A stretch of 64,000 nt of DNA, from the NCBI GenBank assembly GCA_019022495.1, contig JAFEKR010000021.1, forward strand, positions 620,001 through 684,000, given 5' to 3'. The notes beneath the pieces were generated by a model. It worked only from the letters and a program-made list of their open reading frames with translations, was not told where the DNA came from and did not search any database. Below are positions 12,564 through 23,300 of the stretch, one piece after another (the first letter of the stretch is position 1; every line of letters begins with the position of its first letter). A program made the translations under genes and the position numbers. Origin of the DNA: Epichloe hybrida (taxonomy: Eukaryota > Ascomycota > Sordariomycetes > Hypocreales > Clavicipitaceae).

Positions 12564-12795
12564 CAGTGGGTAGGCGAAAGTCTGGATAACCACAAAGATT
12601 AGCCCTATTAGATAAAATAACCTTATTATTTAACTACATGGCTATAAATTATATAAATTATATTATAATACTAGGAAGGTATTTTTCTTTTATAGCTAGT
12701 ACTTAATACTTTCTATAATACCCTCTAGCGTGTAAAATAAATTAAGTTAAACCTAGGACAAATCCTTCATTATCCTCACATCTGCACCCCCACTG
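12564..12795. mobile_element. Mariner/Tc1-like MITE candidate, 232 bp
   Basis: The left end is CAGTGGGTAGGCGAAAGTC and the right end is GCACCCCCACTG, giving imperfect inverted termini CAGTGGG. A TA dinucleotide flanks both sides (12562-12563 and 12796-12797), as expected for Tc1/mariner-type insertion. There is no coding capacity. The similarity of the termini beyond about 8 bp is weak, so the superfamily is tentative. Confidence 0.6.
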
Positions 12796-12799
12796 TACC

Positions 12800-13888
12800 T
12801 AGCAATTATAATTAATTAATTACAGCCTAGGAATAATTACACTACAATTACAAGCTACCCCCCAAAAACTACATTAATTACACTACATACAATTCTCTGC
12901 TAATAGCTATATAAACTAATTATTTAATTACAAAAGAGAGGTATTTTAATTAAAGCTTTAAAACTAAGTATTTACTTCTAGTAATATAGTAGTTATAGCT
13001 TATATTAACCTAAGTATTTATAAAGGTAGTCTTATTAATTAATATAAAAACTTAGAAAGGGAATAAATCTATATTACTTTATATCTTATTATAGTCCTTA
13101 TTTATAATAACTATATATTTTAAAGCCCCCTTATACTTCCCTTTTAAATTCTTTATTAAATAACTTTATAATAAGGTTACTCTTTTTCTAACTAGTTTAT
13201 AAAGTTATTTTCTAAGTTAATAGTAATTATTTTCTTTATATTATAAGAGTTTATAAAAAACTTATTTATAAATAAATAGTAAGGTGTAATAAGTATACTT
13301 AGTTAAAATACTTAGAGAAGCTATATTATAAGTATTATTTATTATTCTAGTATAAATTAAGTATATTTTAAAAAACATACTTAGCTTACTTACTACTTCT
13401 TTTATTACTTAATCTTTATTATTTTAGAAACTTTCTAAAGCCTTACTAAGTCCTTATTATACTTATAAAATAAATATTTATTATTAGTATATTTTTATCC
13501 TATACCTTAGCTTTATTTAGGTTAAGCACTAGGTTTTCTTATTTCTATTTTTAGTATTTTTTCTCTAGTTAATATAATTTAATATTTAGTATAATACTTT
13601 AATAGTAAGCTATTACTATTAAATAGTTAGCCTAGGGTATATCTTAATAAGTACTATAATCTTTTATTTACTTATTAAGTATAATATATAGTTTAAATAA
13701 CTTTACTAAGTTTACTTACTTAAGCCCCTTACCTAATACTAGCTTTTATTTAAAGTAAATATAGAAGTTATTAAACCTTTTATTTTATTACTATACTAGC
13801 TAGTTAAGTTTTATAATAGCTATTTCCTATTAGTAAGGGTTATTAAATATTTCCTTAAGAGAATTAAGAAGTTTCTTTAGGTAATATT
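12800..13888. other. AT-rich interval, no gene seen
   Basis: Begins with a short, less mutated stretch (12800-12899: ACTACAATTACAAGCTACCCCCC..., ending near CTCTG) that may be the right end of an old hAT-like MITE. The remainder is TpA-dense and probably a decayed repeat. I could not assign it to a family. Confidence 0.5.
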
Positions 13889-13896
13889 CTTATAAG

Positions 13897-14296
13897 CAGA
13901 GCTTTGCACTACACTACATCTTGTAGTTTTTTGTTTTTTTAATAAATAATTCATATCTTATCTTAGAAAATATATAGAGATATAAATATTTGATTTTTAG
14001 ATAGAGCACTTAAACACTACAGTGTAGTTATATACAAAAGTGGGTCTAAAAGTGGATCCTTAGGCCGTAAATGAGAAAAACTACATTTTAGCACTCAAAA
14101 AATACTAAAATGTAGTATTTATGATTTGTGGAGCAAGGGTCCACTTTTAGACCCTCTCTTATACATAGTATTCTTCTTCAAATTTTCCTCTATAAGATCA
14201 CGTAATTTTTAGGATAATACCTTTAATTATAAGCTAGATATAAAAATAAATAGAAATACTACAAGAAATACTACACTACACGAGTGCAAAGCTCTG
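13897..14296. mobile_element. hAT-type MITE, 400 bp, with 8-bp target duplication
   Basis: Terminal inverted repeats begin CAGAGCTTTGCACT and end AGTGCAAAGCTCTG. Further complementary sequence (ACTACACTACA...CTTGTAG) extends them beyond 30 bp. The element is flanked by CTTATAAG at 13889-13896 and 14297-14304, an 8-bp duplication as made by hAT transposases. Inside is a second inverted pair at 14042-14060 and 14136-14154 (GGGTCTAAAAGTGGATCC against GGGTCCACTTTTAGACCC). It encodes no transposase and would need one in trans. Confidence 0.88.
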
Positions 14297-14304
14297 CTTA
14301 TAAG

Positions 14305-14984
14305 TAACTATTTTTAAAAAAAGTATAACTTATACCTAAACCTTAGGTAATAAATTCTAGTAAACAAAGTATTACTAGTCCTAATTATTACTAATAAACT
14401 CCTTATTTATAAGTAGCTTATAAGATATAAGGCTTTTCTAGGCTATAAGTAAAACTCTATAACTATTAAAAAGAGAGCTTATAGGTAAGGATTTTTATTT
14501 AATTTAAATTAGTATAAGTACTATACTTTATATATTAGCTAAGTAATAAATTTACTTTACTTACTATTTTACTTATTATTATAGTATTACTAGCGTATTA
14601 GTATTTATTACCTTTAGTAGTAATAGTGTATTTACTAGCTAGGTTATTTCTATAGTAAAGAATAATATATATTATAAACTAGCCTTATATCTACTATATA
14701 TAAGTATTTTAAATAGAAATATTATTCTTATAAAAGGGAAAAGAAACTAAACTAGTAGTTATATAGTATTTAAATATATAGCCCCTTATATGTGGTTTAT
14801 GTGGAGTTTACGTAAAGCCCTAACTTATTTACATAAAGTACGTATACCTTCTAGAGCCTTTCTAGAGCTAGACTTAACCTAAGCTTATAGCTTAAGTCTT
14901 TAACACTTATATTTATCCTAGCCTTTAGCCATAAATAAACCAAACAAGACCTGAAGGTGTAAAGGATTTCATAATAAGAGGAGA
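14305..14984. other. AT-rich interval with a less mutated stretch
   Basis: TpA-dense to about 14770. From 14771 to 14984 the sequence is less biased (GTGGTTTATGTGGAGTTTACG, then TAAACCAAACAAGACCTGAAGG), suggesting unique or short-repeat DNA that escaped heavy mutation. There is no open frame of note. Confidence 0.5.
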
Positions 14985-15140
14985 AAAGAAAAGGCATTAT
15001 CATTTACTAAAATATTTCTTCTCCTTAGATAATTACTAAGTAATATCTTCGTAAAGCTATTGTTTAAGGAGGAGAAAAGGCATTGATTTACTAAGATATT
15101 ACTTCTCCTTAGATATTTACTAAGTAATATCTTAGTAAAG
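14985..15140. repeat. Two tandem copies of a fold-back repeat (about 75 bp)
   Basis: GAGGAGAAAA...GGCATT...TTACTAAGATATTACTTCTCCTTAGAT occurs twice. The second copy holds a perfect 17-bp inverted repeat (15087-15103 and 15123-15139, TTTACTAAGATATTACT) around a 19-base loop. The first copy has lost arm symmetry through a few substitutions. It could be a small MITE or a duplicated hairpin. Confidence 0.7.
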
Positions 15141-15197
15141 GGAAAAGCATACGCCCCTAGAGAGAGATAGTTATTTATAAAGTTATATTATGCGGAG

Positions 15198-15959
15198 CCC
15201 CTCCTGAGTACGAGGTAAAACTACTTAGCTTACTACACCCTAACACCCTATTCCTTTAACTTCTTTTTTTCTGCCTTATAAAGCTTATTATTAGGCTTAC
15301 CCTTATTTTTTAGTATTTTCTCCCTTATATTATAAATACTATTAATTATCTTTAGGTTAGATTTATCTTCCCTTTCCTTTCCTTTACTTTTCTTCTCTTT
15401 TACTATATTATTTAATATTTTAAATAGTATAGTATCTTTTTTATTACCTTTAGCTATACTATTATCTAATTAGTTAGTCATTAATTAGTTAATTAGTAGC
15501 CTATAACTTACTTAGTAATAGAATTAGATTAGCTATAATTAAGGATAAGTTATATTGTTTTTTAGGGTTTAAGTTTGCCTTAAAGCTTTAAAGGATAAGT
15601 TATAAGATAAAAGAGATATAAAAAGATAAAATAAATATAGTTATAGAGAAAAGGGGAATTACGTTAATTTATACTATAAGTAAAACTTAAATAGATTTAC
15701 GTTTAACTATAGTCGTAAATTATAACTATATCTTATATAATCATAGCTATAAAGTTTATTATAAACTTTATATTAACTTTTTAGCCTTTAAATTTATAGC
15801 TTAAAGCTTATTTCTTTTATGTTTTACCTAACACTATAGTAATTATTAAATTTAGTTATTATATATAGCACTAGCTAGGTATTGCTAGTAATTTTTTTAG
15901 TTCCTTGAAAATTAGATGCATTAGCCATAGCCAATGACCCCAAAAAAAATTAAAAATCA
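15198..15959 (+). mobile_element. SINE-like retroposon copy 1, full length, 13-bp target duplication
   Basis: Starts CCCCTCCTGAGTACGAGG and ends with CCCCAAAAAAAATTAAAAATCA, an A-rich tail. It is flanked by ATATTATGCGGAG at 15185-15197 and 15960-15972. It matches the copies at 39821-40590 and 58296-59063 (both reversed) along its whole length, and the 5'-truncated copy at 23819-23931. Near the tail is the imperfect palindrome ATTAGCCATAGCCAAT (ATTGGCCACAGCCAAT in the truncated copy). There is no terminal inverted repeat and no coding frame on this strand. It lies only about 200 bp past the stop of gene 1. No obvious pol III A or B box was found, so SINE is a structural label only. Confidence 0.82.
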
Positions 15960-16165
15960 ATATTATGCGGAGTAGTAAATTAACTAAAAAAGGCCTTTTA
16001 CGCACGAAACAAATTATTAGTAAAGAAAAAGAAAGCAAACAATAATTAGCCTAGGCGAATACTAATGCTTTCCCTACGCCTATGATACTAACAAATTTAG
16101 GTAGCTATAAGGATCTTCTATTATTATGTTTGCCTTTACTTACTTATTAGCAAAAGATTCATTGC

Positions 16166-17299
16166 TTATAAATTAGCATTATTATCATAACGGTTTCTAA
16201 GAGATATCTCTCCCCTATTAAAGAGCTTCTGAAGGTCATCCTGCAACCAAAAGCTTTTTTCGCCTTCCTTGCCAGAATTAATGAGAGCACAACGCAAAAA
16301 GGTAGCATGTTCCCGATTATGGAACATGTTAACAATGGTTACAGTGTTTTCATCGTTCTTCGTAAATATACACTGCGAGAATTTGTTAGCATCCACAAAC
16401 TTGGATGTCGGCCCATGTAGGTATTCATCCCCCGGAGGGATTCCACAATCCGCCAATAGCTCTGGCCACGGCTGCCATGATGCTAGTGGATTAGGTTGAA
16501 AACCGAAAACCGTGACCTCCCGCTCTTCAAGGCCTATGATAAAGTCAATGGCCGTTTCCAGCGTGGTCTGAACCGCCCCCGCGCCGACTCCGTCTACGCG
16601 GCTGATGATGCTGTCTGCAATCGCGTCGAACGTGATGGGGGCACTTAATCCGTCCTCGACGCCTGTTCGTATTAAAAACACGGGGAGCTTGCCCACGGCC
16701 TCTGAAGTCTCGTTGAGGTAGTATGCTTCAGAGACCACTATCATTATCGCGCGAAAAAGCGGCTGTAGGATGTACGACTCGTAGTTTGGAACTTCGCAGC
16801 TTTTCCAACCATCATCACCTGAAGCGGCTCGCCACTTGTATTCATCTCGCAGCGCCACGGTTGCTTCGCAAATAGCCTGATTCAGACGAACCAAGGTATT
16901 TAGGCTTGAACTGGATGGCTTTATTTCCTCCTTGGGCAAGCCATGGGGCACGATAGGTTTGCACAAAAAGCGCTGCCAGTCAAGTTCGCTCTCCCAGGGC
17001 TGCAGCCAGCGCCGATATACGTAATTATGAACGACCATTTTCAAGAGATGCGTGATGGAACGCGGTATGAAATACATCGGCACCGTCTTGTTGCAAGTAT
17101 CTGCGAATTGCTCCTTTGGCAGGGTAAGGCAAGCAATGTCGTCAACATTAGGCGTGTAGGCGCGATCGTTCGCCATGTGTGTGATTATACGATGGGTATG
17201 CTCTTCGTCTTTTCTATATCTCCATCTCGCGTACTCCACCGTGTTTTCGTCGGACGGCTTCTCTAGTTTTGTCGAGGTTTGATCGTTTGTTGGAGCCAT
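16166..17299 (-). CDS. Hypothetical protein, 377 aa, intact ORFan gene in a RIP-mutated region
   Basis: I do not recognise this protein. The frame is open further upstream but only from a TTG at 17377. The first ATG is at 17299 in the context TTTACCATGG, so that start is chosen. The product is hydrophilic at the N terminus (MAPTNDQTSTKLEKPSDENT) with no signal peptide. There is a Trp/Tyr/Arg-rich stretch at residues 93-110 (YVYRRWLQPWESELDW), a Ser run at 129-132, and one moderately hydrophobic segment at 177-195 too short and mixed to be a confident membrane helix. A Gly/Ala-rich loop lies at 236-243 (DGVGAGAV), and eight Cys are scattered. No intron is needed. Base use is near balanced and the codons are ordinary, in sharp contrast to the flanks. 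A retroposon sits about 200 bp beyond the 3' end. The function is unknown. A cytosolic or nuclear location is the simplest inference. Confidence 0.85.
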   Translation of the reverse strand: MAPTNDQTSTKLEKPSDENTVEYARWRYRKDEEHTHRIITHMANDRAYTPNVDDIACLTLPKEQFADTCNKTVPMYFIPRSITHLLKMVVHNYVYRRWLQPWESELDWQRFLCKPIVPHGLPKEEIKPSSSSLNTLVRLNQAICEATVALRDEYKWRAASGDDGWKSCEVPNYESYILQPLFRAIMIVVSEAYYLNETSEAVGKLPVFLIRTGVEDGLSAPITFDAIADSIISRVDGVGAGAVQTTLETAIDFIIGLEEREVTVFGFQPNPLASWQPWPELLADCGIPPGDEYLHGPTSKFVDANKFSQCIFTKNDENTVTIVNMFHNREHATFLRCALINSGKEGEKSFWLQDDLQKLFNRGEISLRNRYDNNANL

Positions 17300-17696
17300 G
17301 GTAAAGTATGAGAAAGTCTCGAGATGCTTGCCTGTCTTAAAAGTAGGGGTGTGGGGGAAGCGTTGTCTTTTGAACAAGGGGAGAAAAAGGTTGTTGTCCT
17401 AGGAATAGAGGCACGTTTGTGTGGGATACTCGTTTAATATTTGTATCTCATAAATGAGGCAAATTTGAGTTTAAGCGATGAAAAAGGTTTGCGATGTACA
17501 GTGCGTCCTAGGGTGTAATCCACGAAAACTCTGCTAAGTTAGCAAAGTGCATAACAATACATAAGGGACACGCTAACTATTTTTAGCTATAAATTTACAT
17601 AGAAAGTTATAGAATTAAGTTTACTTAATATTTACTCTTATTTATAATATAGTATACTAGCAAGAGGTATGTAAATGCTTATAATAGAATTAAATA
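17300..17696. other. Upstream region of gene 1, grading into AT-rich DNA
   Basis: The first 220 bases keep balanced composition and should hold the promoter and 5' leader. No clear TATA box was picked out. At 17497-17540 the stretch TACAGTGCGTCCTAGGG followed by AATCCACGAAAACTCTG resembles a mariner-type terminus, but no partner end is visible. Beyond 17580 the sequence is TpA-rich. Confidence 0.5.
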
Positions 17697-17719
17697 CCCC
17701 TCCTAGGCATAAGGTAAAA
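17697..17719 (+). repeat. SINE-like retroposon 5'-end remnant
   Basis: CCCCTCCTAGGCATAAGGTAAAA matches the first 23 bases of the retroposon at 15198 with a few transitions. It is cut by the LTR that begins at 17720. Confidence 0.55.
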
Positions 17720-18100
17720 TGTGAGAACAAAGGGATAGCTAGGCAAGAGGTATAAGGGCGCTTGTATATTAACTAAAGCTTACTAAGTCTAAGTGTATTA
17801 TATATATAAGTCACTAGCTTATAGCTAGTAACTTACTAGTATTATATAAACCTAGCCCTAGGGTATAGTATACTTACCTAGTAATATACTAGTATATATA
17901 TATTATAAGTAAAGCTTTATAATTACTCCCTTACTTTTAGCTAAGCTTTTAAATAGCTTTTAGTAAGTACTATATAGCTATTTACTAAGTAATAGCTATA
18001 CTAAAATAATAATAAATAATACTAAAGATTAAGTATAAATTTACTTTTAACTTTTTATTATATTACTAACTTTTCTTTTTCTTATTTATAGTAAACTTTT
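17720..18100 (-). repeat. Gypsy-associated LTR remnant (TGTGAGAAC family)
   Basis: Starts TGTGAGAACAAAGGGATAGC and stays aligned with 61308 onward for about 350 bases. The 61308 copy sits at the 3' side of a minus-strand Gypsy element, which gives the strand assigned here. This copy is interrupted at 18101 by a Copia-2 LTR. It has been more heavily mutated than the 61308 copy (GTGTTATGCGTG there, GTATTATATATA here). Confidence 0.65.
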
Positions 18101-18871
18101 TGTTAGTTACACCAAGGTGCCTACGCAAGTAGGATAATTGCGTAAGATTGAAGTTAATAATAGATAAATAGCTAGCTAGGAAAAAGAGAGAAAAGAGAGA
18201 AACTCTAAATACTAGAAAAGTAAGCAAAATCTATAAGTAAGGCAAAAGAAAGGGTAGTAAAATAATATAGCTAATTATAGCGTGTGTATTATACTAGACC
18301 TATAATTTAGTCAAGACTTTAGCTATAATTAAACTAATAAAAATCTAAAAGATTTAACACTAGTAATCTCTCTTTTTTATTTATAACTAAAGAGCTTAAA
18401 AACATAATAAAAATTAGATTAAAGGAAAGTATATATAAGTAAATCCCTTAATAAGAATCCGCTACTTAAATTAGCTACTATAGTATTAGTTAATTAAATT
18501 AATCTATTAGTCTATATTTAAGCTCCTATCCCTTAATATTATAGGTTTTTTTACTTATTCTTTAATATAAATTATTAATTTATTTAAATTAATTAAAGAG
18601 GAAAGTAATAAATTTAGTAATGCCTTTATTGTTATATCTAATAGATTATTATTACTATTAGTTTACCTAACTTTATAAATCTTATATCTGTTATATAATT
18701 TATAAAGAGCTATAATATTAATTATTAGCCTTTTCTTCTTTATAGTTCCTAGCTTTATAAGGTATTTATATAATAAAAAAGAGTTAGTATAAAGACTTAT
18801 AAGCGTCTGAGGTATTTTTAATTAATTTATAATCTAATATAAAGTTCTAGAAATTATATAAGTAATATATA
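18101..18871 (-). mobile_element. Copia-2 3' end with LTR, truncated by a LINE
   Basis: A reverse LTR (18101-18359, TGTTAGTTACACCAAGG...GATTTAACA) is followed by the reverse complement of the last 500 or so bases of Copia-2 pol, matching 31360-31856. It stops at about 18871, where LINE 3'-end sequence begins. The rest of the element was not found on the far side of the LINE, so DNA was lost or rearranged there. Confidence 0.82.
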
Positions 18872-20399
18872 TATATTATGTACGCTAGTTAGCTCTATGG
18901 ATAGCTATTACTAGTACTCCTACTACTAAGTTAACAAGGAAAACCCTAAACTAAGAAGAAAAAACTCTCGTATATCTATGTTTAGGTTAGCGCTAGACCT
19001 ATAATAGGCTAGTGCCGCTTAGTGTGTGACTTGTCATAAGTGTTTATTACTAGCTTACGCTAGGCTTATTCTATTAAAAAGAAAAAAAAAGAAAAAATAT
19101 ATAAAATAGGTGCTTATAAGTCCTTTCTAAGCCTTTTTAGTATAATATTAAGCCTATTCTAGGTCTTTTTACTTTAGGCTAGGGAAAGGTAAACTTAGGC
19201 TTATAATATTAATTCACTTCCTATTTACTTTTTTACTAACTTTTCTATTACCTTACTTTTTAGCTATCTTTAGCTTACTTTTACCTTAGAAGTTTAATAA
19301 AGTCTAAGCACCTAGTTTTATTTAGTTAGGATAGGGGAAGCGCTACTTTAGACTAGTTTTATTATAGTTCTATACTAAAGCCGCTAGTGTGTGTTAAATC
19401 TATTAATTATATTATACTTTATTTTTTAAGTAAGTTATCTAAGTTATCCCCCCCCCCCCTTTCTATAGCTATAAAAGAGAGCTTCCCCCCCCTAGGGGGC
19501 TTACTCTTTTTTCTCTCTTTATATTAAACTTCCTATAGGTTTTTCTTTTCTTTCTAGCTATCTAAGGCTATCCTAGGCTAGGGTTAGGTTATTTACTAAT
19601 ATTTATTATAGATTTAGACTAAATCTAATATAATAGCACTAGATGCTATAAGTACCCTAGTATTACTATATATCTAGCTTTAATTTACCTAGGAAACTAT
19701 TAACTATAAGGACTTTCTTCGGAAGTCTATAACTAAAAAGTAATATATATAAGTCTTAGAGAAAGGTTTATTTATAAGTTATATTTACCTTTACTCTAGG
19801 CCTAGTCTGCTACTAATTTATACCTTAGCTTAGTAAACTAAAAGAGATCTAGTATATCTTATATAAATCTTACTTAATTTTAAAACCTAGGTATTAGTAC
19901 TACCTTATTATTAGTAAGTTAGTCTTACTCTAGCTTAGTAGTAGTGCTAACTTACTAGACAAGGGTAGTTACTAACGTGTGTTTTAATTATTAGGTCTAG
20001 AATTACTAATATAATTAGGTAATAATTATCTTTACTTTAGCTTAGTAATAGTTCTTTCCTAGCTCTAATACTTTTCTTAATAAGTCCTAGATAGCTTCTA
20101 GAATTAGGTTAAGAAGCTTTATACTAGTAATTAGGTAAAAAAGAAGTAAAGTGCCTTAGTAATAAGCTTAGACTAGGCTAGTTTCTCTAAGGAATAGTAT
20201 ACTAAGCTTATTTATTAGCTTATATATCTAGATATATACTAGGTAAAGATAAACTAGCTCTTACTTACTATTATACCTATAAAGTCTTATAATAAGGTAG
20301 TAAAAAATACTATTCCCCTCCTAGAGGAGAAGTAATACTATAGCTTAATTTTAGCTTAGAGTAAGGGTAGTAATAGGCTAGTAAGACTTATAATACCTA

Positions 20400-23300
20400 G
20401 TATTTATAGTTAAAATTAATCTAATAACTATTCTAGACACTAATATTCTTTATTATAATTATAAAATTATAAGATTTAGTTCTTTCCTAGCCTACCTTTA
20501 TATTTATACTACTTATTTTACCTCTTATACTAGTTTTATAATTAGGAGGTTTTCTATCTATCTATAAAGTTAGCCTAGGCCTAGGGGTATTCTAAGTTAC
20601 CTTATAGCTAGTTTTTATACTACTAAGTAATATTAGAGATATTTTATACCTAGGAATTACTTAGCTAAGTATTTTACTCTTTAAGGATTACCTAAGGCTA
20701 GCCTTACCTCCTATGTATTAGTAAGCTATTACTATCTAGGCTATCTATAGTTATATTTACTATAATTAACTAGTATATAATATTAGTCTTTAATAGCTTA
20801 ACTATAGCTATATAAAGGTAAAACTACCCTAGGGACCTTTCTTTAGAATAGGAACTTATTTAGGCTTATCTTTCCTATATATAGTTAAATAATTATTAAA
20901 GAAATATACTTATTTATATTAGTATAGAATTTCTAGATTTCCTTTAGGTTATAGGAGGGTAAGTAATTCTTTATTAGTTCTCTAATATATTTACTCTAGG
21001 CTAGTCTTTTCTTATTATACTAGTCCTTTTAATATCTCTTTTACTCCTTATATAAGTCTATATCTAGTTTATTATTAATAGGTACTAGTCTTCTCCTATA
21101 GTATAAGACTATTACTACTAAGTTAGCTATAGCTTAGATTATCCCTATAATTCTATTATTAATAATCTTATCCTTAAACTTTTACTTTATTTTATTTAAA
21201 TAAAGGTTAAGGGAGGGAATATAAGTCTTAACCTTTAGTTATATAATAAGTATAGCCTTAAATACCCTTATAATAATCTAGAGATAAGCTAACTAATTTA
21301 CTATAAAGCTTTTTATTACTTCTTAAGGTTTCCTTTCTTTCTTAGTAAGGGTATAGTAAGCACTTACTTTATAAGTAAAAATAAGCTAAATTACTTATAT
21401 ATATAAAAGCCTAGTATTCCTAAAGCTATACCCCTAGGCTAATACTACTAGCTTAGAGAGTATAAGCTATTACTAGGTAAATTTACCCTTAAGAATATTC
21501 TTATAAGTACTTTAGTTAAGTTTTTTATTAACTTATACTCCTAGGAACTTATAGGACTTTATAAGTATTATTTTCTTTTTAAGTTAAACCTTAGCCTAGG
21601 GAGGCTTATAAGACTTACTAAAGTATATAAGTTTAGTTTTAGCTAGGTTAAACTTAATATTTACTTACTTTACTTACTTCTTATAGACTTTCTAAGTAAC
21701 TTTAAGTTTTCTTTAAGTTTATATAATATTCTTACTAAAGGCTACTATATTTATATTATTTATAAATCCTATAGTTACTATACCTAAAATAGCCTAGAGG
21801 TAAATATAAAGCTTTACTAAGTAAAGAAAAAAAAGAATTAAAAAGAGGGGTAAACCTTATAAGGTACTAGCCTTAATTATAAATAGTTTAGAAAGCCTTT
21901 TATTAAAGCTACGCTAGCTTATTCTATTTATAAGAAAGCTTTATATTACTATTATTAGCTATTATAAGACTTCTATTATTATAAGTAAGTAAATTAAGTA
22001 TAGGTAGCTAACCTTATTAAACACTAAGAATATATCTATTTATACTAGTAAGGTAATACTACCCCTTCCCTAAGCCTTTCTAATATACTTTATAAGGACT
22101 TATATTATATTTTTTATTAATTTATTTATCTTATTACTTATCTAAAGCTTAAGAAGTAATTTTGTTACTTTAGTAAAAGCTATAAGTTACTTTACTATTC
22201 TTACTTTTATAATCTTTCTTACTATATTAAGTAGTAAGATTAGCCTTTATATATTAGCTTTTCTTATTTCCTTAGTAATCTTACTAGGTTTCCTAATTAC
22301 TATTACTTTTATAGTTTAGAAGTAAGCTAGGAAGTAGCTTATTTCTAGGACTATATTTAGGAGCTAGGCTATAGTATCTTTAGCTAGGTTATTATAAGCT
22401 TTAATTAGGCTTACTAGGAGTTTATTATCTTCTAGTGCTTTCTAGCTAGCTATATTTACTAAGATATTAGTAATATCTTCTTATTTAAATTATTCTTTAT
22501 CTAGTAGTAATATATTTTCTAGCTTTAGGAATAAGAGATTAGGTATATATAAGAGGTTTACTATTAGTTTAAGGAAAAATCTTTATATAAGTACACTAGC
22601 TTTATTATTATATATAGTAATTAGATTAAGGTTACTTTTACTTCTTTTTAGCTTAGGGAGTTTAAGGAGCTTTAAGGAGGCCTAGCTTTAAAGCTAGGCT
22701 TATCTCTTAAACTTTTATACTTCTTTATCTTTTTCCTATATATTAGCTTTTTATAAGGAATTTTTCTATATATTTCTTTTCTTTTCCCTAATTACTTATT
22801 CTTAGTCCTTATTTACCTTAGTATAAGCTTACTAGTTTATATTAGTTCTCTAGTGTCTTTATTATCTCTTAGCTTATTTTACTTTACTAACTAACTCTTT
22901 AGCTTTTCTTAATTACTATATCTCTAGGCTAGGGAGTCCCTAGGCTTTCTTTAGAATTACCTTATTTATAATTTATTTTAAGCTTATAATAAGCTAGGTT
23001 ATATAATTATTTATTCCCTCTTTATTATAAGGGTTTAGTGTGTTTTTAGGTTAGAGTATAACCTTAGCCTTTACCTTTATATATAGTTAATTAATAGCTT
23101 CTTATATATATCTAAGGACTTAGGGGGTAACTTCTTATTATTTATTAAAGATACTAATTAGCTATAAAATATAGTTAGAACTAGGGAGGTCTTTAGCGCT
23201 ATTATAATAAACTCTAATATCTAGCATAGCCTATACTAAGTTAATAATACTATTCTTATTATTTTTATATTATTTTATAGGTTTACCTTAAGGTATAATA

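Noticed and set aside
16269..17266. Plus-strand frames of 76 and 107 codons (16269-16499, 16943-17266)
   Set aside because: They are antisense shadows of the 377-aa gene, with no independent start context.
17300..17377. N-terminal extension of the 16166-17299 gene by 26 residues
   Set aside because: It would need a TTG start. The ATG at 17299 has a much better context.
19450..19491. Long C/G homopolymers as assembly artefacts or gaps
   Set aside because: They recur at the equivalent position in four LINE copies (19450, 33005-33057, 50025, 60633), so they belong to the element's 3' untranslated part.
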